Part shown: positions 48,357-59,930 of the stretch, piece by piece
How positions within the stretch are numbered: position 1 is the first letter of the stretch
Layout: every line of letters starts with the position of its first letter
Source of the DNA: Sipunculus nudus
Lineage: Eukaryota > Annelida > Sipuncula > Golfingiida > Sipunculidae
Assembly: GCA_026874595.1 (NCBI GenBank)
Contig: CM049309.1
Location: 9,577,076-9,641,075, forward strand
Length of the DNA: 64,000 nt
Direction: 5' to 3'
The notes under the pieces: model-generated
Database searches by the model: none
What the model was told of the DNA's origin: nothing
Seen by the model: only the letters and a program-made list of their open reading frames with translations
Program-made: the position numbers and the translations under genes

Positions 48357-48423
48357 CTATAGGCATGCAGGTTCTTTTCGTCTCAGATGAACCCTCTTCC
48401 ACAGCCGTGCATGCCGGCGGCAT
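48357..48423 (-). CDS. SLC17A9: Candidate first coding exon of the SLC17A9-like gene
   Basis: On the minus strand the sequence ataaATGCCGCCG begins a 67-nt open stretch that starts MPPACTAVEEGSSETKR and ends in phase 1 at ATAG|gtctat. It joins in frame to an alternative acceptor in exon 2 (exon then 43673-43794), giving CMPI-E-RPRWLVML and an N terminus of about 27 residues before the first membrane segment, about the same as human SLC17A9. The donor is only fair. A rival exon ending at 45137 exists. Confidence 0.45.
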
Positions 48424-49914
48424 TTATTGTAGAGAACTATACTACTCTAGATGAGCTGTTGCAGGAACAACATGTACTTAGAGATTTAGAAAATAACTTT
48501 CAATGCTGACCGTCAATGAGATATACGGTGTTTTGTGTGAAATTAAATTGTGAATGGTCTACCTTCCAAGCTGTTTTTGTCCCGTAACTCGACAAAATAT
48601 AGGTCGCAGTGACATAATTTCATGTTCCCTTTTAAATTCAGCTATATTCAATTACCTTTTCTATTCAATTTATGTGATTGGTGACATACTCTGAATACAT
48701 ACACTACAAACCCTAGGTATTTTCTGTAACAGTTAGTTAACATAGCAATGTTGACAAACGAGAAAAAAACGTGATTAATTGCATGCACATGTGCTGAATT
48801 TGAAAGGTGTCTACCCAGTTGCAAAATGCCCTTTGCAAAAACACTGGTTCGTCTCACTTTCCACCAGATGTCCTTAATATTATCCACATATTATAAACAC
48901 GTGCATGGATATAAACAATTAAAACGAACAACCCGTATAGCATGAGATCAGCCTTTTCGATCCTTTTTTATTATAAAAGGTTCAATGGATTGTCTATAAT
49001 TAACTAATCTAATTATTCTATTATAAATAGGAAGAGTCTCTTTTAAGCTCAGCAAGTTTTACAGAAACAGCTTATATATACCCGAGAGATCACTGGATTA
49101 TTGAATAGCTGACGGGGGTAGCACAGAACGTGCTAGTGTGCAATATGCATGCGTACGTATATGCGACCTTGTCGTGAGATGCTTACATATGGTGTTTGAC
49201 ATCCTATTCCAAGGACGTCATTGTTTGATAGGTAATGTTTGCCGAGACGCAGTGCATATGGAAACTTGTATAAACAGCGGTCAGTTTGAAACCAGGACAA
49301 CAGATCCATTCAAGAGGATAAAGTTTGTATATAGACTTTAGAATCTACTGGGAACAAGATGAAAGTTCTTTTCTTAAAGCGTCAGTTCATGGGGATACAC
49401 ACATTTGGGACACAACTTTTCAGGGAATCGCGCATGCCTAAACACAGTTACACATTACTTCTGTTTTAAATGAAACTGTAGCATTTCCTCCGTTCTTGCG
49501 TTGGGACAGGTCCTCGGGACGGCGGGATGGTTTGTGCAGGACGGGTTTTCCATGGACCGAGCTCATTGACGTAGTTTCTGATAGATGGCGCTACTTTAGA
49601 TCCTTCGCAAAATAATGTGAAATTCATCAGGAATTATGGGACAATATAGAAATGACGCCGCCCCCTTAGAACCCACTTGGCATCGTTCCCGACACTTCAC
49701 GATCAAAAACGATTATTTCCGAGGAGGATCATAGAGGAGCTGCGTGCCACCAAGACTTATCAATTTATAATACTGATTCATCCTACGGAATTCCCTAAAA
49801 TATCATATGGACTGCCATTTACGTGAAAAGTTTTTATAAAAGAAAAAGGTATTCTACATAACATTGTAAAATAAAAGGAACTGAAATAAATAGACATCTC
49901 TGAGAGATAGAGAG

Positions 49915-49917
<3 letters not shown>

Positions 49918-49953
<36 letters not shown>
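49918..49953. repeat. (GA)n microsatellite
   Basis: Pure GA run of about 35 bp; it creates the apparent SLSLSL frames on the opposite strand. Confidence 0.97.
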
Positions 49954-49956
<3 letters not shown>

Positions 49957-50420
49957 TAAGTTACATCTCTGAAACCTCTGGGACAGCATAGTATATTCTT
50001 GTGAACATATCGTGTTATTATAATTATAATTCGTGACATATTTGTGGGCTTCCACAGAACATCCAATAGAAAGGTGATAACAATCGGCGAGGACGCCTGA
50101 ACCTGGACTTGTTGCATTCACGAAAAACCATTTTTATACGCGCTATACGGAAGACGGATGGCGTATTAGGACTTTGGAGGTATTTAAACCCGTCAACCTG
50201 CCTGCCTACGTCAGTCGTTTGTCAGCTACTACTAATTTTACGTGGCAACTGCATGGATGTACGCAAGGTCCATGAAGATTTGGGTCATGCATGCAGCGAT
50301 GACAAATAGTATAGCTTACACAAATGTTATGGGTTTTTTACCGGGTAACGTTGCGGAGGAGGTGAAATATGACGTCACTTGTGTTACCTATACATTTAAA
50401 GAATGCAAAGTAATAAAGAT

Positions 50421-50423
50421 AAC

Positions 50424-50459
<36 letters not shown>

Positions 50460-50475
50460 CATCATCATCATCATA
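50421..50475. repeat. (AAT)n/(ATC)n microsatellite
   Basis: About 11 AAT triplets pass into five ATC triplets. Confidence 0.95.
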
Positions 50476-51358
50476 ACTATAAATATGCATTCTCATGAAT
50501 GCAGGCCTTCGCCATGTGGGTGGTTTCTAATGTTGGGTACTCCGGCCGCAACCCGTGTTTCCATTTACTTATTGGCCCATATTCCCAGGTTCATTGGTGC
50601 ATATATTCCCTAACAAGTGTTTGCATCATTTAATCGGACCATATTCCCATGTTCAATCAGGCAAATGTGCATGACTGCACGTTTGTGAATATTACTGGAT
50701 CCAGATAGTGAACCAGGCCCACACCAAAGTGTAATCTATTCTTCATTGCATACACATTCCCTAGGTGCCCTGAGAATTTAATGGGATTCCGTTCATGACT
50801 GTGAGTTATGTTGTTAACAAACACACACAAATACACATTAGGAAAAAAGCATGTGATAATGTTAGTACGGTATTCCAAGATTAAAAGGAATTTTATGAGG
50901 GAAGCGTTCAGTGTACATAGATAGAACAGAAACATTTTTCATTTTTGCATCACGATCCGGCAGCCTTTATGTAGACGTTATTGATTATGCATTAACGCTG
51001 CATCTTTTTTTCATGCCTTATTACCATGTCGATGATTCATTTTAACAGAGGCTATTATCTGAAGAGAATAACACTAATTAATCAACATCTGAGCCATGCA
51101 TGCAATATTTTCACTATAGCAACAGTGTGTGGTTCGCTTGTGGTGCCTTCAGCTCGTTCTGGATTCCATCAACTCTGAGTTGTGTACAGAGTATATGCAT
51201 GTACAGACTCTTCTGTCAAATAAAGCATAAAGCCTATGACAAGCTTGGCGTGTACGTATATGCGTTCATATGATAAATGTAACTATACTTGTAAAACCCC
51301 ATAAGTTTATTTGCGCATGTGCGTCAAAGTTGCCACAGGAGCGATTTTAATGCATATA

Positions 51359-52732
51359 CCGTGGTTGCCTTTTTGTTCGCGCGGGTTTCAAATTCGCGGT
51401 ATTCGCGAAACGGAAATTATAGCGGAAAAATAAAAACTTGGTGAATAAGAGGCCCCATCATCAAAGGCAAATTCAAAGGTAAAAGCTTGATAATATAAAC
51501 AATTAAAGATCTTGTATGTTATTCGCAAATGTAAGATATTATAAATGATATCCTATATTTCAAACTAGAACACGGGTAGTCGACAAGCGACTACGTGTCT
51601 TGTCGACTACGTGTATCCGCTGAAATCAGAGTAGGACGGGTGAAGTGAGGCATGGAATGAGTGGCAAGGGGAAATAGAGTGAGATGTGTTACATATTAGC
51701 ATGGATGTGTGCCACGTAAACATGATTGTAGGTGGCGCAACCTGTTATTTGAAAGAGAAACTATCCAAGATGTATACATATGAAAAATTTCAGGTGGATA
51801 AGTCAAACATTGCCGAGATATGAGTGATTTTATCCCACAACAGACAAACAGATAGAGGCTCTGCAAAAATTGTTGCAGGTGGTGCCACAAGTTTTGTATA
51901 TGTTTTATAGAGCTATGTGAGAAGTAAACACATGCAAAATTTCAGGAAGATACGTAAAACCAGTCCGGAGAATTAGCATGGATATCTACAGCATGAACGT
52001 GAATGCAGGTGGCGCAACCTGTCATAAAATCAAGAAAACTATCCAGGATGTATACGCATGCCAGATGTTAGGTGAATAAATCAAACCACTGCCAAGATAG
52101 GAGTAATTTTAACCAAAGGCAGACGAACTGATGGACGCCGTGCAAAAATGGTTGCAGGTGGCGCCAACAGTTAATTGCATGATATAAAGCTACCCAAAAG
52201 TTACCCTGGTGCAAAATTTCAGCCTGATCGGTCAAACGAGTCCGAAGATATGTGGTTTTATGTGTAAACACAGACACACAAATGGGCGCTGTATAGAGGA
52301 AAGGTCAGAGGTCAATGCCAAATGGTTGGGCACCAGTTCACATGTGACCCGATAATTGGGTTTAGATTCGGAAAAATTGGTCCAGTAGTCTCAGAGGAGT
52401 TCTCCGGAAACGAATATGGCGGCGGCGGAACCCGGTCAAAAACATAGTATCCGCAAAACTTTGTATTGGCGGATACAATTATGTGCCACTGATTAACAAT
52501 AATTACTACTACTTGTTGGATGTTCTGTTTGACCTTGGTCCAGCAAAATATTTTTTGCACATGTATATATAGGCCTTTATTATTTAATATAATTAATGCA
52601 TATAACAATGGATATACTGTTTGTCCATTATTTTAGTTAAGGGTAAAATCCCGAAAAAAGAACCCTCGCGAAACAGAGAAAACGTTATAATCGCGAAAAT
52701 ATAACCTCGCGAATGTGAACCAACCACAGTAT
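51359..52732. mobile_element. TA-flanked MITE with CpG-rich TIRs, copy 2, split by a family A element
   Basis: Left end CCGTGGTTGCCTTTTTGTTC with TTCGCG motifs; right end, inverted, CTGTGGTTGGTTCACATTCG. TA flanks both sides. The middle (51565-52478) is the nested Helentron-like copy 4. Confidence 0.72.
51565..52478 (-). mobile_element. Helitron/Helentron-like element, family A copy 4 (nested)
   Basis: Minus orientation: CTAGAACACGGGTAGTCGAC and hairpin at the left edge, GGCGGATACAA at the right edge, with A and T flanks on the minus strand. The terminal 20 bp (gtcgactacgtgt) is partly duplicated at 51593-51614. Confidence 0.78.
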
Positions 52733-52844
52733 ATGGTCTGCGCGAACCAAGGAATTTCCAGCAAAATGACGCCAGCCCAGCGTTTTTCTTTCGGGGAGGG
52801 GGGGGGGGATGGGTGCTGGGATATACAGATACATATACAAACAT

Positions 52845-53126
52845 ATGTATATAAAGCTGAAAAAACTATCAATCAACACAGATACGAGGGAAAGTCTAGC
52901 GCAGGATCGAACACCGTGGCGTGCAGCTGCACACAATGGTGCAGAAGACGCTGAGATAGCAGATCATAGCACGACTGCCGGAGTCCAGGAGGAAACGTGA
53001 GATCCGCAATTCGAGGATGGCAACTACCTCAACAGCAACAACCGTCACATATGCCCAATATGTAGGAAGTTCTTCTGTACCCGGATTGGCTTGTCAAGCC
53101 ATCTCCGGACACACAAACCTAGATAA
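52845..53126 (+). pseudogene. 3' end of a non-LTR retrotransposon ORF2 (C2H2 tail)
   Basis: Frame from about 52866 reads RESLAQDRTPWRAAAHNG, meets an in-frame TGA at 52998-53000, and continues in the same frame to CPICRKFF, RIGLSSHLRTH and a stop at 53124-53126. DRxxWR followed by a C-x2-C-x12-H-x3-H finger with a RIGL core is the usual C-terminal end of some metazoan reverse-transcriptase ORFs. Nothing upstream of 52845 in this frame is recognisable, so it is a 5'-truncated dead copy. Confidence 0.65.
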
Positions 53127-53296
53127 ACTTAAAAATCCTTGATCATCATGGTCATCTTCGATGAAGGAACATCATATAAAGCTGGGGGTTTTTTTCTCGA
53201 GCGCATACATGCGTGAACTGGTAGACGGATATATTCAGTGATATAGCGGATCTAACAGGTCTTCCTCAAAAAGATGGTAGGTTTACGTCATTTTAC

Positions 53297-53480
53297 CGAG
53301 AATCCTTCTTGCAGATGCAAGGCACTCTCCATGTCCATGGAGTCTGTATTAGGGTGGAGGAAACCGGTGGACCCGGGCCATTAACCACTCTCATATAGCC
53401 ACGCCAGGGCTCGAACCCTGCTCCCCAGCGGAGAGCGCTTAGAGTTTTACTCTTCGACTGTCCATGGCCCGTCCGTACAA
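53297..53480 (-). mobile_element. tRNA-like SINE fragment
   Basis: On the minus strand, AGGGTTCGAGCCCTGG is a strong Pol III B-box hairpin preceded by an A-box-like stretch, then a body that includes gtccaccggtttcctcc. Only a fragment is recognisable. Confidence 0.5.
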
Positions 53481-53843
53481 GTAGAACACGGTTAAACAGT
53501 TCTGTTGCAAGCTGTTTACCTTGTCGAACGTTTTTGGAAGTCAATGAATGTTAAGTTTATAGGTACAGAAAGTACAATTCAATTTAGTAACAACAGCCCA
53601 GGAACCTGCGAAAAAAATCACGTGACCTTACTCTGATCATATATGAAGCTTTGTTTCCATGTGCTTGCACATGTGTATGTGCGTATAAATGTAAACGGAA
53701 TAACGCTGTTTCCATGTGAAGATAATGCGCATATGCATGAACTTGCAGAAATGTATAGTGCAACATTGGGTCAAGCAGCAGCCCCCCCCCCCACTAAAAC
53801 AAATAATAGATGCTGATGTGACGTCACTTAAGCTGGGGAATCC

Positions 53844-53847
<4 letters not shown>

Positions 53848-53892
<45 letters not shown>
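53848..53892. repeat. (TA)n microsatellite
   Basis: Alternating TA run; another lies at 54310-54377. Confidence 0.96.
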
Positions 53893-53895
<3 letters not shown>

Positions 53896-54306
53896 GTGAT
53901 TACGCATTATACGAGCACAGCTTCAGCGTTCCAGAGACTCGTGCATGTACCCACGTGAAACAACCAAGGATAGATAGGGATGCACACTTATCGCCATCGA
54001 TGGCTGTTACTCAGTAATAAGCTGTTGCAGATGATTTATCGGACAGCTGAGATATTGCAAATTGCCAATTTGGCAAAATGGAGCAGTGGTATTGATCCGT
54101 GTGCAAAGGACGAGTACCAAACAGGACTGGCGGACGTGTTCAGGTTTGATCCAGAATATAAAAGACTCAAGAAAATATCTTCCTCTAAAAAGCGTTATAA
54201 ATTATATCAACATTATTAATATACAGAGTATATATCAGGGTTTTTAACGTATTAATAATGAGGGACATCCGTATAACTGAACAGCCAAAACTGACAACAC
54301 AAGAGC

Positions 54307-54309
<3 letters not shown>

Positions 54310-54377
<68 letters not shown>
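54310..54377. repeat. (TA)n microsatellite
   Basis: Alternating TA run of about 66 bp. The YIYI open frame across it is an artefact. Confidence 0.96.
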
Positions 54378-54379
<2 letters not shown>

Positions 54380-54604
54380 CTACATATATAGTGCATATAA
54401 GGGTCCAGCCCACTTATTTATGTTGTGGATGTTTAAATTATTAAGTAATAGTTGCATTTCACTCTTGTAGGCTATGTAAGAAAATTTAAGAATTATAAGC
54501 ATATATCAACGCGTCCGTGAAGTTTAAAGAAAACTTAATAATTCCTTACTGAGCATATTCACGAGATGCCATTTAAGAAACCTGATGAAAAATCAATGGC
54601 CATA

Positions 54605-55497
54605 AATACAAGAACATAGCTTTATAATATACATAAAAATGGTGGCGCCACCTGCAACCATCTTTGCACAGCGTCCATCTGTTCATCTGCCTTGGGATTA
54701 AATTACTCATATCTCTGCAGTGAATGGACTTACCCGCCTGAAATTTTGTATGTGTATTCATCCTGGATAGCTTTCTTGATTTTATGACAGGTGGCGCCAC
54801 CTACATTCACATTCAGGCTGCAGACATTCAGGCTGATATCTCAGGACTGGTATGATGTATCCTCCTGAAATTTTGCATGTGTATAGTTCTCGCATAGCTC
54901 TTTATCATACGCAAAACTGGTGGCGCCACCTGCAACCATTTTTGCATAGCGTCCGTCTGTTTGTCTGCTGGGGGACAAAATCACTTATATCTCCGCAGTG
55001 GTTTGACTTATCTGCCTAAAATTTTACATGTATATACATTTTAGATAGCTTTCTCGATTTTGTGGCAGGTGGCGCCACCTACTTCCAAGTTCAGGCTGCA
55101 GACATCCAGGCTTATATCTCAAGACTGGTTCGACGTTTCCTCCTGAAATTTTGCATGTGTACATATCTAACATAGCTCTTTATCATACGCAAAACTTGTG
55201 GCGCCACCTGCAACCATTTTTGCACAGTGTCCGTCTTTTTGTCTGCCGTGGGATAAAATCACTCATATATCGACAGTGGTTTGACTTATCTGCCTAAAAT
55301 TTTGCAACTGTATACAACTTGGATAACTTACTGGATTTTGTGGCAGGTGGCGCCACCTACATAAACATTTCGGCTGCAGACGTCCATGCTTATATGCAAC
55401 ACTCCTCTCTCTATTTCCCCTTGCCACTCAATCCATGCCTCACTTCACCCGTCCCATTTTGATACACATAGTCGCTTGTCGACTACCCGTATTCTAG
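54605..55497 (+). mobile_element. Helitron/Helentron-like element, family A copy 5 (5'-truncated)
   Basis: A clean 3' end (GATACACATAGTCGCTTGTC, hairpin, CCGTATTCTAG before TT) with no recognisable 5' terminus. It has the most regular interior: six ggtggcgccacc palindromes spaced alternately at about 130 and 147 bp. Confidence 0.75.
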
Positions 55498-55983
55498 TTA
55501 TTTTTATTATTATTACTCAATAATATGACTTTTCAGATTATGTCACTGGAACACTGGAACTTTACATGCGCAGATTACCTAGCTATATATTATTATACGT
55601 TTCCTTCAGGGAAACTGGAGAAATCTGGATGTGCCCAATAGCCATACATAAACACGACCCTTCAAGAAATTCATCGAGAAATTATATTATACAGAAAATG
55701 CTCAGCCTGGGGAATTATCTGCACAGAGTTTTCACGAAAATGTTAAATCAAGTGCATATATAAGATGTTCACACGCTGCCTTTAAAGACTATATAGAAGG
55801 ACCCGTGCGATAAAGGGACATCAGCTCCGGAGTGTACGACCTTGGAAATAGGATCAAGGACAAAAAATAAATATCAGGTGCAAGTCTGTCACTTCAGACT
55901 GATATTTGTTACCTAATATAAACAGATCACGTATGCGTGATGAACACAAATTTTGTTATGGAGATAAAAAACAAATCAGATTC

Positions 55984-56691
55984 TGTAACACTAGGCAGCG
56001 TGAAATGTCTACGGGAATGAATAAAGAAGTCAGTGTTTTTTGTTAACAAATAACCATAATTTATTCTTAAAACACCCCTAACAATACAATACACTAAATC
56101 AATACAATTATACAGTAAAACAGCGGTATTGCAACAAGTCAATACAATCACACAGAAAGATAATCGTACAGTACCTGGATACCAACACTGACACCACGAT
56201 AAGTCCTTTTTATGTAAACTCTCGGAGAATGACAGTGCAGTGGAAAGTTCTTGCAACAACCCAGAAAGTAAACTGAAGTCCAAATGCATAAAATCCAGGA
56301 GAAAGTCTTTGAAAATCTATAATTGCCGCATTCTTCGGATAAGGTCCTAGAATCTGACACAGGCTTTTGCGTCCGCTGGAATCTTCTCTGCTCTGTCTCT
56401 CTCCGTTCTAAAGCACAGTCCCTTTATATTCCTTCACACCCCAAGCCGAGAATTTTCCACTTCTAGAACAGTCTATAAAATCTTGCACAATCACAGTAAA
56501 CACGCGTTTCAGGAATTCTCCAGAACAGCAGCGCTGTGTATCTCGTCACAACAGGCCCACCACGTGACCCCTGGCAGGCGTGAAAACCCAAGGCTCACAT
56601 GACAACGAGAGCCCAACTAGCACGGATTAAACATAGAATGTTATACGCGGCCAGACAGGAGTGGCACAACAGGAGTTACGCCCGTGTGACA
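55984..56691 (-). mobile_element. Solo LTR of an LTR retrotransposon
   Basis: On the minus strand it begins TGTCACAC and ends GTGTTACA (TG...CA with near-perfect inverted termini), 708 bp. It has AATATAAAGGGAC as a TATA-like box at about 56430 and GAATAAATTATGG as a poly(A) signal at about 56065, in the right order for U3-R-U5. No primer-binding site, polypurine tract or target duplication is visible. The 120- and 70-codon frames inside are not genes. Confidence 0.6.
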
Positions 56692-56699
56692 TAATAAAA

Positions 56700-57235
56700 A
56701 GAGCACCTGTAAAATATTATGTCCCAATGTCAATTTTTGAATATTCGCCATTCCTGTCACCTTGACCTCATGACTCCAAAATCAGAACGGTTCTTACATT
56801 ATTGGTAGGTCATATATGTCAAGTATGGAACCAATATGTCAATCCAAACTGGAGTTATCATCTGGAAACAAATATGTGGACGGATGGCCCCTGTGACCTT
56901 GACCTTTGACCCACTGATCCCAAAATTTATCAAGTTCTTCCCCTATAGGTTGGGGAGCTGTATGTGCAAGATGGAAGGTTTGGGATGAAAATGTGGCCAA
57001 AATGCATCCACTATCTTCTATATAAGTGGGTCCTGTCACCTTGACTTTGACCCCAGGACACCGGAATTAAGAGAGTTCTTGCGTTAGAGGTTGGTCATTT
57101 ATATGTCAAGTTTGAAATCCTTTTGTCAAGCAAAACGGGAGTTATCATCGGGAAACAAATTTTCCGGATACACAGAAAGACGAACAGACGGACTGACAGG
57201 GTAATTAATATAGGGAATCTGCTTATTCAAGCGGG
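56700..57235. repeat. Diffuse repeat with ccttgacctttgacc blocks
   Basis: About 240-bp loosely repeated blocks contain tgaccttgacctttgaccc and gttcttgc...ggttggtca motifs, resembling in content the interior of the family C element on the other strand. The ends are not resolvable. Confidence 0.55.
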
Positions 57236-57239
57236 GCCC

Positions 57240-57600
57240 TAATAAACAACACAAGGTTTCAGGAAGCAGATGAAACCACAGTTGCAAATCTGATAGTAAT
57301 AACATAATTTGGTAGTCTCAAAATAAAGGAAAAATGCATCAAAAATAGAAAAAAATACAGGTGGCGCCACAAGTCTTCAGGAACTGAAGAAACCAATCAT
57401 AATCAATAACCGCACAGGGTTTCAGGACAGGATGAAACCACAGCTGAGAAATTGACATAATTGCTCTCATTTGGCGGTCTCAAAAACAAAATAAAATCGT
57501 AAAAAAATGGAAAAAATACAGGTGGCGCCACCAGTTTTTGGAAACTGACAAAACCAGTCATGGTCAATATTCAAAGCAAGATTCATGGCAAACCATGCAT
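57240..57600. repeat. Tandem repeat, about 165-bp unit, with the aggtggcgcca palindrome
   Basis: Two units share ggtttcagga, gatgaaaccaca, gtctcaaaa and aatacaggtggcgccac. The palindrome of family A recurs here in otherwise different sequence. Confidence 0.65.
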
Positions 57601-57942
57601 TAATTATCAAGAAACTGGAGGTTTTGTATCATTTTTTAAATTATTTTAAGGGGTACTTACAAGCCCCATAGCTCGCAGGATATAGGCCACACTGACCTTA
57701 TTTCAGGTTTCCAAGGAAATTTCTTTTAGACCTCCCTGGATGTACATCGAGTAGTTTCTAGGTCTAGCGTTTACGATTTGTACCCTGCTAACGGACGGCC
57801 GGACGGACGTTGGACAAAGCGCCATACCTATACCTCAGTTGACTGATCTTTACTTGTTTCAGGTGTATATCTTACAAGGACCAACTATATACTCTAATGA
57901 TCAAAATCCAGTTTCATATAGCAATAAATGTAATATTTTGGG

Positions 57943-58276
57943 CCAAAAAAAAATAAAGGTATGGTTCTCAGGCACCGCCCGCATCAATTTTAAACCCCCG
58001 CATCAAAAATTTTTATTTTGATTTTCAATACAAACTTTCCAATTTTGAGCTGCCGCCGCTCCGACATTTATTTCAAGAAGATAAAACCATACAATTTTCT
58101 TTGTTTTGTAGTGCTTTTACTTATTTAGCAAGATAAAACTGTTATTTTCATGCTTTTCCCTTATCATTTGACATTTTTATCGAAACATACAAAAAATTTA
58201 AAATAAAAAAAAGCGCCCGCCCGCATTGATTTCTGAAAAAAAGTGCCTGAGAACCATACCTTTTTTTTATTTTGGC
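57943..58276 (-). mobile_element. TIR MITE family D, copy 3
   Basis: Perfect GGTATGGTTCTCAGGCAC ends in inverted orientation with outer AGGCC plus A-rich extensions, interior as in the 37.3-kb copy but inverted. Confidence 0.8.
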
Positions 58277-59295
58277 CTTATAATAGGTGAAATTATAACA
58301 CAAATTGTAGCCTTGGTTTTACAGCTAGAGTTATACAATTGTCAAATTGTAACCGGGCAAATGTCATTTCGACCAGTTCATACAACTGTTGAACAAAAAA
58401 AAAAGAGAATAGGATTTCCAACTGCTTCATCAAAACATGCAAAGCAAAGACTAACTGTAGAGATGCGAATAAATAAAATATAAAAATGAAGTTACAGTGC
58501 TCACCATTCAGCATATGCGCCCGACATGTATACAAATATCAAAATGATAATATATCTAAGTATTAAAAAGCAAAGTCAGAGTTTCGAGAAGATAAGATAG
58601 TTAACCTAAAGAAATAAATCACAGGTATTCCAGGAATTAAAAATCACTGACTCTCTGACACGATTTTCCGCTGATCACTGCTCTTCAAGGTAAATAGAAA
58701 GTTAATGAATTTGTCTTCTGACGCGTGGCTTCACGGGGGCCAAGCAGCTTCCCTAAAAAAAAACGTATTGACCACTGGCGCAGCACACCTCTTGTTGACA
58801 TACGACATCGCAAGAGCATGGCACTATTATAAACTCCTAGATGCTTTCCCGACCTCGGCACATCTAAAATAAATCTTTGAGATGACCAAGGGCCTCATAC
58901 AATGGTGTATACGATAGGACAGTCTCATAGCATAAAATCACTCTTCGGTTGTAGTCTGCGGGAACAGACGTTGATCATACAGTTCTGCCAGCCTTACACC
59001 GACAGGGGTTCTATGACGTGTCAAAGACAGTGCCCTTGATTAGCAGTAGGCTATAGACACCCTACCTGTCTGAGTCTCCCATCATCTCCATGTAATCCCT
59101 GCCTCCAATGTACGTCTCTCCTGAGCCCCTAGACTTACAGACACGGAGCTATCTTCTTAGGCTGATCCCTATTATTTATAGAAAATCTAGAATTCTAATT
59201 CCTCGTGGCCTAGATCAGACCACGTCTTTATGAATAAAATATCATTGCTTAATCCGTGAACCTCTCACCGAGTAATTAAAAAAAAACAATACTGT
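58277..59295. other. Intergenic, no gene found
   Basis: No exon-like or repeat structure beyond short A runs. The 80- and 85-codon frames overlapping at 58226-58535 partly run into the MITE and are not credible genes. Confidence 0.5.
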
Positions 59296-59930
59296 CCCAT
59301 AATAATATTACTTGGTTGTACGGAGAATTTTTTATGAAGACATTATTTGTATTAGTGAAAAAAAAAAAACCATTTCTGTGTACCCTTATTAGTGGTGTGC
59401 CAATTAATCGATTAAATCGATGATTAGTTGTTTCTTTCATAATCGATTAAATCCCATAATAATATTACTTGGTAGTATGGAGATTTTTTTATGAAGACAT
59501 TATTTGTATTAGTGACAAAAAAAATTCTGTGTACCCTTATTAGTGGTGTGCCAATTAATCGATTAAATCGATGATTAGTTGTTTCTTTCATAATCGATTA
59601 AATCCCATAATAATATTACTTGGTTTTACGGAGATTTTTTATGAAGACATTATTTGTATTAGTGAAAAAAAAAATTCTGTGTACCCTTATTAGTGGGGTG
59701 CCAATTAATCGATTGAATCGATGATTAGTTGTTTCTTTCATAATCGATTAAATCCCATAATAATATTACTTGGTTTTACGGAGATTTTTTTATGAAGACA
59801 TTATTTGTATTAGTGAAAAAAAAACATTTCTGTGTACCTTTATTAGTGGTGTGCCTATTAATCGATTAAATCGATGATTAGTTGTTTCTTACATAATCGA
59901 TTAAATCAATTTTATTTTAGCATAATCGAT
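59296..59930. repeat. Tandem repeat, 150-157-bp unit, 4 units
   Basis: Units start at about 59296, 59453, 59604 and 59754 with cccataataatattacttgg. Each carries attagtggtgtgcc and then an ATCGATT-rich stretch (taatcgattaaatcgatg) that pairs with taatcgattaaatc about 25 bp later. The units are about 95% alike. Confidence 0.88.

Larger units (their letters stand above)
48424..51350. other. Upstream region of the SLC17A9-like gene, no gene found
   Basis: Includes a degraded TTAA-MITE relative at about 48640-49020, (GA)n at 49918-49953 and (AAT)n/(ATC)n at 50421-50475. The stretch 49480-50350 is less AT-rich than its surroundings. Open frames at 49138 and 50242 are unsupported. The promoter of the transporter should lie here if exon 1 is right. 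Confidence 0.5.

Noticed and set aside
55927-56360. 120- and 70-codon minus-strand frames
   Set aside because: They lie within the candidate solo LTR and span its U3-R-U5 signals.
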